Positions 1 to 8,309 of a stretch of 62,439 bases of DNA are shown here, piece after piece. The stretch lies in contig JAHFRA010000017.1 of the NCBI GenBank assembly GCA_023259035.1, positions 1 through 62,439 on the forward strand, in the 5' to 3' direction. The stretch's first letter is position 1. Each line of letters begins with the position of its first letter. The notes below the pieces were generated by a model, which was not told where the DNA came from, did not search any database, and saw nothing but the letters and a program-made list of their open reading frames with translations. A program made the translations under genes and the position numbers. This stretch comes from Gallionella sp. GTDB taxonomy: Bacteria > Pseudomonadota > Gammaproteobacteria > Burkholderiales > Gallionellaceae.

Positions 1-987
1 CTGGTTGATCGACGCGGACATCTGCTCGACCGAGGCGCTGGTCTCTTCGACGCTCGCGGCTTGTTCGCTGGTCGCCTGGCTCATGCTCTGCGCGGTGGCG
101 CTGACTTCTTCCGAGGCGCTCGACAGCGCGTCCGCCGCGCCGCGCACTTCACCGATGATGCCGGAGAGCTTGTCGATCATGCCCCGGATGGCAAACAGCA
201 TGCTGCTGTGGTCGCCGACCTTGATTTGTACTTGTACGGTCAAATCGCCGTCCGCGACGCGTTTGACCACATCGGCGACATAGGCAGGCTCTCCGCCCAG
301 TTGCGCCAGAATGCTGCGCATAATCGACACTCCCAGCAGCAACAGAGCAACCAGCATCACTGCCGAGCCGCCCAGCATCAGCGTCTTCGATGCGCTGACC
401 TGCTTTTCCCCGTCCACCACGGCCTCGTCGCCCACTTTCACATTCAAATCGACGATCTTGTCGAGGGTAGATTCAGCCTTCTTAAACGATGGCACACTAT
501 CTTCCATGCGTTTATAAAACTCGGCGAACAGCTCCTTCTGCCGCTTCTCGCTGGTGCTATTGCTAAGCGCGGTGATAGTTTCGGCAACTTTTGCATCGAA
601 TGTTTTATATTCATCCCATTCTTTGACGAATTGCTTCCATAGCACTTCTTCTTCCTTGGTTTGCGGCAGCGGCTCGTACATCTTCCAGCCGCTGTCAATG
701 CGCTTCCATATTTCCTCTCTGGTCTTTAGCGCCTCGGCAAACTTGGCTTGCGCGTTGTAATCGTTCTCATCAAAAGCCACGCGCCGGTTGGTGGAGCGTA
801 TTGCCGTCTGGCCCTCGTTGATGATTTCCAGGCCAAGCACCGATGGCAAGCGAACCTTGCCAATTTCGTTCACCGAGGCCGCCGTGTTGACCAACCCGAT
901 CCACCCGATCACACCGACTACCAGCAGCGCCAACAAGGCCACTGCCAACAAACCGAAGAGCTTTGCTTTCAACGTCAAGTTATTCAT
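1..987 (-). CDS. Methyl-accepting chemotaxis protein, C-terminus cut by window edge
   Basis: Transmembrane chemoreceptor that would pass ligand signals to a CheA kinase. 329 codons are present from the ATG at 987 to the edge. A first membrane helix lies at about residues 8-30 (MNNLTLKAKLFGLLAVALLA), followed by a four-helix-bundle style periplasmic domain (4HB_MCP family), a second membrane helix near residues 205-225, a HAMP segment and the start of the signalling domain, which reads SSASEEVSATAQSMSQATSE and stays in frame to base 1. The conserved hairpin tip and C-terminus are outside the window. It is the last visible gene of the chemotaxis operon, 73 nt after cheA, so the CheA encoded upstream is its likely partner. 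The ligand cannot be told from sequence. Confidence 0.9.
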   Translation of the reverse strand, partial: MNNLTLKAKLFGLLAVALLALLVVGVIGWIGLVNTAASVNEIGKVRLPSVLGLEIINEGQTAIRSTNRRVAFDENDYNAQAKFAEALKTREEIWKRIDSGWKMYEPLPQTKEEEVLWKQFVKEWDEYKTFDAKVAETITALSNSTSEKRQKELFAEFYKRMEDSVPSFKKAESTLDKIVDLNVKVGDEAVVDGEKQVSASKTLMLGGSAVMLVALLLLGVSIMRSILAQLGGEPAYVADVVKRVADGDLTVQVQIKVGDHSSMLFAIRGMIDKLSGIIGEVRGAADALSSASEEVSATAQSMSQATSEQAASVEETSASVEQMSASINQ

Positions 988-1060
988 GATTATCCTTTCA
1001 AAAAATACTGCCGACTGCTTAAAAAACCCGTTAACCCGCAAGAAATTTACTGCGTTTATT

Positions 1061-3253
1061 TCAATTCAAGGCGCGCATCGACTCGGCGTTCTGCCCGTTG
1101 CGTTCCATTTCCACTACCCCTTGCCCCATCAGCCCCGGCACATCGATAATCAACGCCACTTCGCCGCTGCCCAGTATCGTGAAGCCGCCGATGCCGCTGA
1201 TCCGGTTGAATACCTTGCCGAGCGGCTTGATGACAGTCTGGAATTCGCCCAACAGCCGATCCACCACCAGTCCGACCTTGCGCTCGCCATGTCTGACCAC
1301 CACCACGTTTTCGCGCCGCGCCGGTTCGCCTTCCACCTCAAAATGTTCGCGCAGCCGCAGGTAGGGCAGCACTTCGCCGCGCAGGTTGATGTAGCGGCCA
1401 TCGCCGCCGGCGTTCTCCCATGCGGCGCGTTCGATGCATTCCACCACCATGTCGAGCGGGATGACATAAACAGACGTGCCGACACCGACCAGAAATCCAT
1501 CGATGATCGCCAGCGTGAGCGGCAAGCGGATGCGCACCGTGGTGCTCCGACCTTCCACGCTATCGAGGTTTACCGTGCCGCGCAGCGCGGTGATATTGCG
1601 GCGCACCACGTCCATGCCGACACCGCGCCCGGACAGGTTGCTGACCGTTTCGGCAGTGGAAAAACCGGCTTCGAAAATCAGGTTGTAGATTTCCTTGTCG
1701 CTCAGGTTATCCGTTTCGTTTATCAGCCCGCGTTCGATGGCTTTATTGAGGATGCGCTGTTTGTTGAGGCCGCCGCCGTCGTCGGAAACCTCGATGACAA
1801 TGCTGCCGGCATCATGGAAGGCGTTGAGCTTGAGCGTGCCCTTGGCCGGTTTGCCGTGCGCGAGGCGAGTTTCCGCCGACTCGATACCGTGGTCCATCGA
1901 GTTGCGCACCAGATGGGTGAGCGGATCGCCGATCTTTTCCACCACGGTTTTGTCCAGTTCGGTTTCCGCGCCGCTGATGACGAGTTCGATGTCTTTGCCC
2001 AATTCCTTGCTGACATCGCGCACCACGCGCTGGAAGCGGTTGAATGTGCCGCCGATCTGCACCATGCGCAGCTTCAGAGCGGAATCGCGCACCTCTTCCA
2101 CCAGCCTCGACATCGTGGCGGTGGATTCGAGCAGGTCGGCATCACCGGTGCGCTGCGCGATCAGGTTGGTGCCGGCACCGGCGATGATGAGCTCGCCGAC
2201 CAGATTGATGAGTTCATCGAGTTTGTCGGCATCGACACGGATCAGGTTGGCTTCGGCACTCTTGTGTTCCTTGACCTGCTTCTGTTTATCCAGCGCGGCT
2301 TCCATCACCGGCGACGAGACCATCTGCGCTTCCACCAAGACTTCGCCAAGCGGGCGCGGCGCTGCCGTGCCGTCGCCGTGCTGCAAGCGCAGCGCGGCAT
2401 CCAGTTCGGCCTGGGTCAGCGTGCCGCAGCGCAGCAGCATTTCGCCGACGCGCAACTCTTCTTCCGGCAACTCGGCGATCAACTTCAGATAATCGGTGAT
2501 CTTGCTGCGCGGCGGCAGGATGCGGATCATGCAGTCTTCGCGGACGAATTCGAACACGCCTTCGATGGTGGCCTTGTCGGCATTGCTCTTGAAGCTGATC
2601 TCGAAGCCGAGATAGCAGCTTTCCGGGTCCATCTCAACAGCCGGTGGAATGTTGTTCAGCAGCGTGAAGATGTGATGAATGTCGCCCAGCGTGCTCAGGT
2701 AACGGATAAACGAAAGCGGATCCATGCCGTTGCGCAGCACGTCCTTGCCGAAACGCAGCGAGATATGCCAGAGATCGGTCTCAACCTCGCCGCCGCCTTC
2801 GCTGGTGCAGGTCTGGTTAGGCTCGGTCGTCAGCACCACGTTGGTATTTTTTGCCGCATCGCTTCCCAGATAATCGTTCAGGCAAGCGGCAATCGCCTTG
2901 CTCTTTTCCTGTATTTCCGCCGTCGGATCGCCGCTGCCCGCCGCCAGATGCTCAATCAATTCCACAAGGTGATCGCAACTGGAAAGCAGTACGGCAACCA
3001 GGTCTCCTTCTATGCGCAATTCGCCGTTGCGCACCCGGTCCAGCACGCTTTCCGCAACGTGCGTGAAGGCGACGATATAGTCCAGTCCGAACAGCCCGGC
3101 AGAACCCTTGATGGTGTGTGCGGCGCGGAAGATGGCATTGATCAACTCCTCATCATCGGGCGACTGCTCGATGCGCAACAGCGCATCTTCCATGTTCTGC
3201 AACAGCTCGCGGCTTTCCGCGATAAATGTGTGCAACGCTTCGTCGAGATTCAT
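1061..3253 (-). CDS. cheA: Chemotaxis-type histidine kinase CheA with MshEN-like insert
   Basis: Autophosphorylating kinase of a chemosensory pathway. 730 aa. An HPt domain at the N-terminus has phospho-acceptor His46 (AAHTIKGSAG). The region 160-250 resembles a CheY-binding P2-like domain. Residues about 268-325 contain RVGEMLLRCGTLTQAELDAA and then PLGEVLVEAQMV, the repeated pattern of MshEN/T2SSE_N domains. The dimerisation P3 follows (about 336-400), then the ATPase domain with an N box (HLVRNSMDHGIE, 448-459), G1 (DDGGG) and G2 (GRGVGMD), and a CheW-like P5 from about 583. I chose the ATG at 3253 because it starts at the HPt domain (MNLDEAL) and has AAGG just upstream; a longer reading frame reaches 3322. 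It sits 17 nt after the STAS gene. No cheW is visible in the cluster. Confidence 0.95.
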   Translation of the reverse strand: MNLDEALHTFIAESRELLQNMEDALLRIEQSPDDEELINAIFRAAHTIKGSAGLFGLDYIVAFTHVAESVLDRVRNGELRIEGDLVAVLLSSCDHLVELIEHLAAGSGDPTAEIQEKSKAIAACLNDYLGSDAAKNTNVVLTTEPNQTCTSEGGGEVETDLWHISLRFGKDVLRNGMDPLSFIRYLSTLGDIHHIFTLLNNIPPAVEMDPESCYLGFEISFKSNADKATIEGVFEFVREDCMIRILPPRSKITDYLKLIAELPEEELRVGEMLLRCGTLTQAELDAALRLQHGDGTAAPRPLGEVLVEAQMVSSPVMEAALDKQKQVKEHKSAEANLIRVDADKLDELINLVGELIIAGAGTNLIAQRTGDADLLESTATMSRLVEEVRDSALKLRMVQIGGTFNRFQRVVRDVSKELGKDIELVISGAETELDKTVVEKIGDPLTHLVRNSMDHGIESAETRLAHGKPAKGTLKLNAFHDAGSIVIEVSDDGGGLNKQRILNKAIERGLINETDNLSDKEIYNLIFEAGFSTAETVSNLSGRGVGMDVVRRNITALRGTVNLDSVEGRSTTVRIRLPLTLAIIDGFLVGVGTSVYVIPLDMVVECIERAAWENAGGDGRYINLRGEVLPYLRLREHFEVEGEPARRENVVVVRHGERKVGLVVDRLLGEFQTVIKPLGKVFNRISGIGGFTILGSGEVALIIDVPGLMGQGVVEMERNGQNAESMRALN

Positions 3254-3270
3254 GTTTTTTCCTTTCAGCC

Positions 3271-3588
3271 TTATGCGGGGGAAAGCACTACCGGGTCGCC
3301 GAATACGCCCGCCAGATTGCACAGATCCAGCATGTCCAATATTGCCTGGCTATGCGCGATAAAATGTAGCGGCTTGTTCCTGTCCGCCGCCTCGCGCTTG
3401 ACCAGTGCCAGCAACTGCAATCCGGCCGCATCGATTTCGCTGACATGCGCCAGGTTCATCTCGATTTCATTGCAGTCCGCCATTGCGGAGAGCAGGCTTT
3501 CCTTGGCCTGCGTAGCGGAATAAATAGTCATTTCCCCGTCTATGCCAATACGGCAGATTCCATCTTCATTTGCGATATTGATGTTCAT
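3271..3588 (-). CDS. STAS-domain protein lacking the phospho-serine
   Basis: Small single-domain STAS protein of 105 aa, the fold of anti-sigma factor antagonists and of MlaB. In the regulatory members the serine or threonine after the conserved Asp (D-S-S/T-G) is phosphorylated by a partner kinase. Here the motif reads EIDAAGLQLL, with Asp53 followed by Ala54 and Ala55, so the usual acceptor is missing. It lies between cheY and cheA with gaps of 17-19 nt, so it is almost certainly co-transcribed with them and probably acts in the same pathway. A constitutively unphosphorylated binding module is the simplest reading; this is inference. Confidence 0.85.
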   Translation of the reverse strand: MNINIANEDGICRIGIDGEMTIYSATQAKESLLSAMADCNEIEMNLAHVSEIDAAGLQLLALVKREAADRNKPLHFIAHSQAILDMLDLCNLAGVFGDPVVLSPA

Positions 3589-3607
3589 GTTTTTGCGCCC
3601 TTCCGCT

Positions 3608-3976
3608 TTAAGGCATGATCAATTTGGATACTGCGGCCAGCATCTGCGGAGGCTGAAATGGTTTGACCACCCATGCCTTGGCGCCGGCCGCCTGGCCTGC
3701 GGATTTCTTGCCTTCGCCCGACTCGGTCGTCAGCATGATGATCGGGGTGAATTTATAGTCAGGCAGCTTCTTCGCTTCTGTCACGAACGTGATGCCGTCC
3801 ATATTGGGCATATTGACGTCGCTGATGATGAGGTGGATTTTTTGCCCGTTCAATTTGCTGAGCGCGTCCTTGCCGTCGCATGCTTCAAGCACGTCATAAC
3901 CCGCACCTTTGAGCGCGATGCCCACCACCGCGCGCAATGAAGCGGAATCGTCCACCACGAGAATTGTTTTAGCCAT
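3608..3976 (-). CDS. cheY: CheY-like response regulator
   Basis: Stand-alone receiver domain, 122 aa. The acidic pocket (VVDD, residues 7-10), phospho-acceptor Asp53 (ISDVNMPNMDG), the switch threonine pair (MLTTES) and the conserved lysine (VVKPF) are all present, so it should be phosphorylatable. There is no output domain. Its position between an MCP-like gene and a STAS-cheA pair makes CheA its likely phosphodonor. Whether the target is the flagellar motor, pili or an enzyme is not visible. Confidence 0.92.
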   Translation of the reverse strand: MAKTILVVDDSASLRAVVGIALKGAGYDVLEACDGKDALSKLNGQKIHLIISDVNMPNMDGITFVTEAKKLPDYKFTPIIMLTTESGEGKKSAGQAAGAKAWVVKPFQPPQMLAAVSKLIMP

Positions 3977-3989
3977 TTATGATTTCCCC

Positions 3990-5174
3990 CTAGAAAAATG
4001 AAATTTCAGATGCGATTGGTGCTGTTTGTATCTTGCCGCTATGGCTGCTGTGCTCTTCCGCCGTGGCATAGGTGCCCGCAATTTCGTTCAGCAGATTCCC
4101 GGAAGCGACCGGCTCAAGCTTGCCGCTGCGGCTGAATTCGGCCTGGCTTTTTTCCAGATAATCCGGCAGGCTGCCGATGTTGTCGCGGACATGGCTCAGA
4201 ATCTGGCTGACACGATCCTGGAACTGAAGCTGCACCAGCGCCAGCGCGATCTCATTCTTGATGTCATCGCTTTCCTTGCGCAAAATTCCGCTTGATCTGG
4301 AAAGCCCGTCGGTGATCTGCCTGAAATTGCCGAGCACGTTGCTGATCGAGGTTTCCGAAGCATCGAGGGCTTTCGCCTCGCCCGCCGAGGTTTGTTCGGC
4401 GGTCTTGACTGCGCCGCTGATCGCGGCGCTAACGACCATCACTTTTTTGCTGATCTGATTGCCAATTTCCTTGGAAAGCGTGGAGAGTTTTCTGACCTCG
4501 TCCGCCACCACGGCAAACCCCCGTCCGGCTTCCCCTGCCCGCGCTGCCTCGATCGCGGCATTCAACGCCAGCAGGTTGGTCTGGTCGGCAATGCCCGCCA
4601 CGTCAATGGCCATTTTTTCCAGCTCGGCGATGAAATGCAGCAGCCCGTGAATTTCCTCCAGCATGGCTTTCTTATGCTGCATCGCTTCGCGCAGCGAACT
4701 GACCACCGCACCCAATTCCTTTTCGCCGCTGACAAACACGCTTGCCAACCCGCCGTCCATGCCTACGGAAGCCGCTTCGGATGCTTTTAATGCCGCATCC
4801 AGTTTTTCCACAATGCCGGAGAAACGCACCATCAAATCGATGATGGCAGCTTCCATCTGGCTTCTCCCGGTTTCAACATGGCGCACCCATACCGGCATGA
4901 CATCGCTGCCCAATGTTTTCAAGCTGCGCAGATAAACAGCCGCCTCTTCCTTGAAGGCCGCTTCAGCTTCTGCCAAGGTAATTTTTATAGCGGATTCGGT
5001 ATCGGCAGTATGTTTTTTGACCAGCAATACGCTCCCGGCAATGCCGGCGAGCAAAACCACCACGGCGGCAACAACAGCCTGCAAGGTAAAATCGCCCAGC
5101 ACAGCCAAACCGATTACCCCCGGCACTGCCGGAATCGCCGGATATATCCAATAATCTTTCAGTTTTGTAGACAT
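3990..5174 (-). CDS. Methyl-accepting protein without periplasmic sensor domain
   Basis: 394 aa from the ATG at 5174 (MSTKLKDYW); a TTG 18 nt further upstream is a weaker alternative. Two closely spaced hydrophobic helices (about residues 11-55) leave almost no periplasmic part, so sensing must be cytoplasmic or membrane-borne. A coiled-coil region follows and then the conserved receptor hairpin, [20 protein letters not shown] with [15 protein letters not shown], the CheA/CheW contact. The C-terminal segment [17 protein letters not shown] resembles that of MCP-like proteins that act with CheY-type partners. It follows the receiver gene at 5200 by 25 nt and precedes cheY by 13 nt. Confidence 0.88.
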   Translation of the reverse strand: MSTKLKDYWIYPAIPAVPGVIGLAVLGDFTLQAVVAAVVVLLAGIAGSVLLVKKHTADTESAIKITLAEAEAAFKEEAAVYLRSLKTLGSDVMPVWVRHVETGRSQMEAAIIDLMVRFSGIVEKLDAALKASEAASVGMDGGLASVFVSGEKELGAVVSSLREAMQHKKAMLEEIHGLLHFIAELEKMAIDVAGIADQTNLLALNAAIEAARAGEAGRGFAVVADEVRKLSTLSKEIGNQISKKVMVVSAAISGAVKTAEQTSAGEAKALDASETSISNVLGNFRQITDGLSRSSGILRKESDDIKNEIALALVQLQFQDRVSQILSHVRDNIGSLPDYLEKSQAEFSRSGKLEPVASGNLLNEIAGTYATAEEHSSHSGKIQTAPIASEISFF

Positions 5175-5199
5175 CTTCTTAATTTCACCCAATTTGTCA

Positions 5200-5586
5200 T
5201 TACGCTGCTTTTAGCGTTACGCGTTGTTCCGCGACCACTTGCCCCAGTATTAACCGGATGTTTTCGAGCTCCTTTGCCTTGTCAATAAAGTAAATCGCGC
5301 CCAGTTCCATCGCCCTCTTCCGGTATTGCGAATAGGGATCAAAAGTCATCACTATCGCTCTGGTTTTTAGCCCCTGCGCTTGTACCGACTCCAGCACATC
5401 AAGGCCGTTGCCATCGGATAACTTGATATCCACCAACATCACATCCGGCCTCAGCCTCAAGATTTCTTCTGTGGCAATCTTGGCGCTCCCTGCCTGCCCG
5501 ACCAGTTCCAACCCTTCGATTTCTACAAGTAACAATGCAAGCCAGTTTCGGACGATCTCTGAGTTTTCTACGATGTACGCTCGCAT
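5200..5586 (-). CDS. Single-domain response regulator, first gene of the chemotaxis operon
   Basis: 128 aa from the ATG at 5586 ([15 protein letters not shown]), preceded by CAGGT. A receiver of the NarL/FixJ type with no DNA-binding domain. Phospho-acceptor Asp53 ([15 protein letters not shown]) and the conserved Lys (FIDKAKE) are seen. The acidic pocket is Glu-Asn instead of Asp-Asp, a deviation that may alter metal binding. A longer frame to 5661 would add 25 residues that look unlike any receiver and overlap the conserved upstream element. That 79-bp element begins 36 nt upstream, so transcription of the whole cheY/cheA operon may be controlled there. Confidence 0.85.
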   Translation of the reverse strand: MRAYIVENSEIVRNWLALLLVEIEGLELVGQAGSAKIATEEILRLRPDVMLVDIKLSDGNGLDVLESVQAQGLKTRAIVMTFDPYSQYRKRAMELGAIYFIDKAKELENIRLILGQVVAEQRVTLKAA

Positions 5587-5621
5587 GGATACCTGAATTT
5601 TTGTCTGTTTCTGTGGACGGT

Positions 5622-5700
5622 ATAATGCTGAACCGGCAAGAAAAAAAATATCAGCCGACATTGAAAGTTTCGGTAGGAAACCGATAGAGGGTGGGTAGGA
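5622..5700 (-). promoter_or_regulatory. Conserved 79-bp upstream element, copy A
   Basis: Aligned by eye without gaps to 8138-8216, this segment matches at 67 of 79 positions. It lies 36 nt upstream of the start codon of the first gene in the chemotaxis operon. It holds two direct GTAGGA motifs (plus-strand reading, 5673-5678 and 5695-5700) spaced 22 bp start to start, and an inverted copy TACCTAC at 5704-5710. The gene-proximal end reads ATAATGCTGAACCGGC. Such paired direct sites two helical turns apart look like operator sites; the regulator is unknown. Confidence 0.7.
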
Positions 5701-5795
5701 AAATACCTACGGCAGACCGGCGCTGGTAAAGTGAAATACAAGACGGGCTGACTACACTCCCGCCGACCCGATGTGAGGCTAACCAAATTGCTTCG

Positions 5796-5827
5796 TAAAA
5801 AGAACAACGCCGCATTAATGCGGCGTT
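5796..5827 (-). terminator. Rho-independent terminator of the GGDEF-EAL gene
   Basis: A perfect 22-bp palindrome (AACGCCGCATTAATGCGGCG plus TT) is followed in the minus direction by GTTCTTTTTA. It lies about 100 nt past the stop of the GGDEF-EAL gene and separates it from the chemotaxis operon. Confidence 0.8.
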
Positions 5828-5862
5828 CTGTTCTGGTATATGAGATACCGATTGGTTAAGTT

Positions 5863-5908
5863 GTCGAATGCTGACGGACAATATTCTCCGAAACATTCGG
5901 CATTCGAC
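5863..5908. repeat. 9-bp inverted repeat downstream of the GGDEF-EAL gene
   Basis: Perfect arms GTCGAATGC (5863-5871) and GCATTCGAC (5900-5908) around a 28-nt loop, between the stop codon at 5925 and the terminator. In the transcript it would form a hairpin in the 3' untranslated region. Function unknown. Confidence 0.6.
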
Positions 5909-5924
5909 ACATCACCAGAAGCGA

Positions 5925-8078
5925 TCAACCCTGCTTCAATAACTTCTCAAACTGTTCGACCGGCACAGGCCTGCCAAACAGGTATCCCTGGTAGGTAGTG
6001 CAGCCTTTGCTCAGGAGGATTTGCCGTTGCGCTTCTGTCTCCACACCTTCGGCAATAACATTCAGGTTCAGGCTCTGCGCCATCGCAATGATGGTGCGCA
6101 CAATCGCTTTACCATTAACATCGGTGGCAATATCGCGCACGAACGACTGGTCGATCTTGAGTTGGTCGAGCGGCAGCCGCCTCAGGTATTGCAAGGATGA
6201 ATAGCCGGTGCCGAAATCGTCCATGGAGAAAATTATGCCTCGGGCTTTCAGCGCGGTCATTTTGGCGATGATGTCATCCACATTGCCCACCATCATGCTT
6301 TCGGTGATTTCCAGTTTGAGATTTACCGGATTTACCCCGAAGTAATCGACCAACGCTATCACCTCATCCACAAAAGTCGGCAGACTGAACTGCTTGGCGC
6401 TGACATTCACTGCCAAGCTGAGGTGGGCCGTTCCAGGTTGCGCCGCCCAAGCCGCCAATTGCTGGCAGGCGGTTGTCAGTACCCAGTGACCGAGGGGCAG
6501 AATCAGCCCGGACGTCTCGGCGAGAGGGATGAATTCGGCTGGAGATACCATGCCGTGCACCGGGTGATTCCAACGCACTAGTGCTTCGGCGCCAACCAAG
6601 CGGCCCGATGAATCGACTTGCGCCTGATAATAAAGCAGGAATTGCTCCTGCTCGGAGACGGCACGGCGCAGGTCGGCCTCCATGGTAGCCTTGGCCGTGA
6701 TTGCAGCTTGTATGGCGGAGTCGAAGAAGCGCAACTTATTGCGGCCCGCTTTCTTGGCCTGATACAACGCGGCATCCGCACGCTGGAGCATTTCCTCCAT
6801 TGTTTTCGGCGATCCGCGGAACAGTGTGATGCCGATACAGGCGGTGCAATAGTGTATGAGATCGTTGATGAAGTATTGTCGCCCAATGGCCACGCGAATT
6901 TTCTCACCCACTGCTTCGGCTTTGGCGGCTGCGGCATGTTCGTCATCGTCCATGTTTTCGAGCAGGATGACGAATTCGTCAGCGCCCAGCCGGGCGATGG
7001 TGTCGCCTGTCCGGGTACTGCTTTGCAGCCGGTTCGCTGTTTCGACCAGCAGCAGGTCGCCGACAGCGTGGCCATGTGTGTCATTAATATCCTTGAAGTT
7101 GTCGATATCGATGAACAGCAGCGCGCCCTGCCGTCCGGTACGGTTGCTCAGAGAAAGCGCCTGATGCAACCGGTCGAGCAGAAACCGGCGGTTGGGCAAA
7201 TAGGTGAGCGGGTCATAGAATGCCACATTCTCAATTTCCCCCGCGACCGCCTTGTTCAAGGTGATGTCGTTAAATGTGACGACATAATTTGTGATAATGC
7301 CGCCCTTGTCCTTGACTGCGGTAATGACCAGTTGTCCCGGATAGATTTCGCCATTCTTGCGCCGGTTCCATAGCTCGCCTTCCCAACTGCCCGTGCGCCG
7401 GACGCTCTTCCACATGGCTGCATAGAAGTTTGTATCATGCCGTCCCGAATTGAGCATGTCCGGTTGCCGGCCAATGGCTTCTTCGGCGGTGTAACCGGTA
7501 ATTTGGGTAAAGCCGCCGTTAACCAGAAGGATTACATGGTCGGCATCGGTAATCAGCATGCCTTCCTGGGATACGAAAGTCGTAGCGGCGACCTGAAATC
7601 CATGCTCAGTCAGCTTGCGCTCGGTGATGTCGTGCAGTATCGACAGGTGGGTTCCGGCAAAGCTCTTCAAGGTTACCGTGCAGGCCATGAAAGTGCGCAC
7701 CGTGCCATCCTTGCACGTGATGTCCATTTCCATGGGAGCAAAGACTCCGTTGGTATGTCTCGCCTTTTCCAAATTGTCCTGCCAGCTTTCAGCCACCCGT
7801 TGTCGGTATTGCGCATCCGGACAAGCACGGGATAACCAGTCTGCCACGGTTGGAATGTCATCCAGGGTATAGCCGATCAATTGTACAAATGCCTTGTTCA
7901 GATAGGCGGTTTCTCCTTGCCTGTTGCTCAAGGCAAGAGGCGCTGGTATTGCTTCGGCAATGGCTTGGAAACTTGCCTCCCCCTCCCGTGGCGTTTGCTT
8001 TACCGGCTTGCGATCAGCGACCCCGGAGCGGGTGTCCGTTTTGCGTAAGGTTTGGTGTGCGAAAAAGAGTTGCTGCAT
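5925..8078 (-). CDS. PAS-PAS-GGDEF-EAL cyclic-di-GMP enzyme
   Basis: 717 aa with no membrane segment. Two PAS domains (about 35-155 and 160-275, the second with the ITGYTAEEAIGRQPDMLNSG signature) would sense a cytoplasmic cue. The GGDEF domain (about 285-445) has GADEF at 365-369 in place of GG(D/E)EF, so diguanylate cyclase activity is uncertain, although the flanking RLGADEFVILL is well kept. The EAL domain (460-710) keeps EAL (498-500), NVSAKQF, ESMM and DDFGTGYSSL, so phosphodiesterase activity is likely. The start is firm: ATG preceded by GGAGG. It is a single-gene transcript with its own terminator, and the second copy of the 79-bp element lies just upstream. Confidence 0.93.
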   Translation of the reverse strand: MQQLFFAHQTLRKTDTRSGVADRKPVKQTPREGEASFQAIAEAIPAPLALSNRQGETAYLNKAFVQLIGYTLDDIPTVADWLSRACPDAQYRQRVAESWQDNLEKARHTNGVFAPMEMDITCKDGTVRTFMACTVTLKSFAGTHLSILHDITERKLTEHGFQVAATTFVSQEGMLITDADHVILLVNGGFTQITGYTAEEAIGRQPDMLNSGRHDTNFYAAMWKSVRRTGSWEGELWNRRKNGEIYPGQLVITAVKDKGGIITNYVVTFNDITLNKAVAGEIENVAFYDPLTYLPNRRFLLDRLHQALSLSNRTGRQGALLFIDIDNFKDINDTHGHAVGDLLLVETANRLQSSTRTGDTIARLGADEFVILLENMDDDEHAAAAKAEAVGEKIRVAIGRQYFINDLIHYCTACIGITLFRGSPKTMEEMLQRADAALYQAKKAGRNKLRFFDSAIQAAITAKATMEADLRRAVSEQEQFLLYYQAQVDSSGRLVGAEALVRWNHPVHGMVSPAEFIPLAETSGLILPLGHWVLTTACQQLAAWAAQPGTAHLSLAVNVSAKQFSLPTFVDEVIALVDYFGVNPVNLKLEITESMMVGNVDDIIAKMTALKARGIIFSMDDFGTGYSSLQYLRRLPLDQLKIDQSFVRDIATDVNGKAIVRTIIAMAQSLNLNVIAEGVETEAQRQILLSKGCTTYQGYLFGRPVPVEQFEKLLKQG

Positions 8079-8137
8079 GAGTCGGCCTCCAAAAATCCGG
8101 CATGTACACCTAAATTCTTGCCTTTACGGCTGATTGC

Positions 8138-8216
8138 ATAATGCCGAACCGGCAGGAAAATAAATATCAGGCGATATTGAAAGTTCTTGTAGGAAGCCGA
8201 CAGGGGTTGGGTAGGA
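8138..8216 (-). promoter_or_regulatory. Conserved 79-bp upstream element, copy B
   Basis: Matches 5622-5700 at 67 of 79 positions with no gap, and lies 59 nt upstream of the GGDEF-EAL start codon. It has the same two GTAGGA motifs at 8189-8194 and 8211-8216, again 22 bp apart, and the conserved ATAATGCCGAACCGGC end nearest the gene. This suggests that the GGDEF-EAL gene and the chemotaxis operon answer to one regulator. Confidence 0.7.
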
Positions 8217-8309
8217 ATAATCTTACCAAGGCAGGGATTGGAGAGGTGAAAAAGGGGGTGAAGGAAATATCTGCGTAGCGGACATCAAGCCGGCAAACTG
8301 ACCAACTTT

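Larger units (their letters stand above)
5587..5924. other. Intergenic region with shared upstream element, terminator and inverted repeat
   Basis: 338 nt without a gene. From right to left on the minus strand it holds a 9-bp inverted repeat at 5863-5908 (GTCGAATGC / GCATTCGAC), the terminator of the GGDEF-EAL gene at 5796-5827, and the 79-bp element at 5622-5700 that is repeated at 8138-8216. No coding sequence is supported. Confidence 0.8.

Noticed and set aside
788..3523. 911-codon open frame on the plus strand antisense to cheA
   Set aside because: It has no matching domain, is rich in His/Gln/Ala as expected for the complement of GC-rich coding DNA, and lies wholly opposite well-supported cheA and STAS genes.
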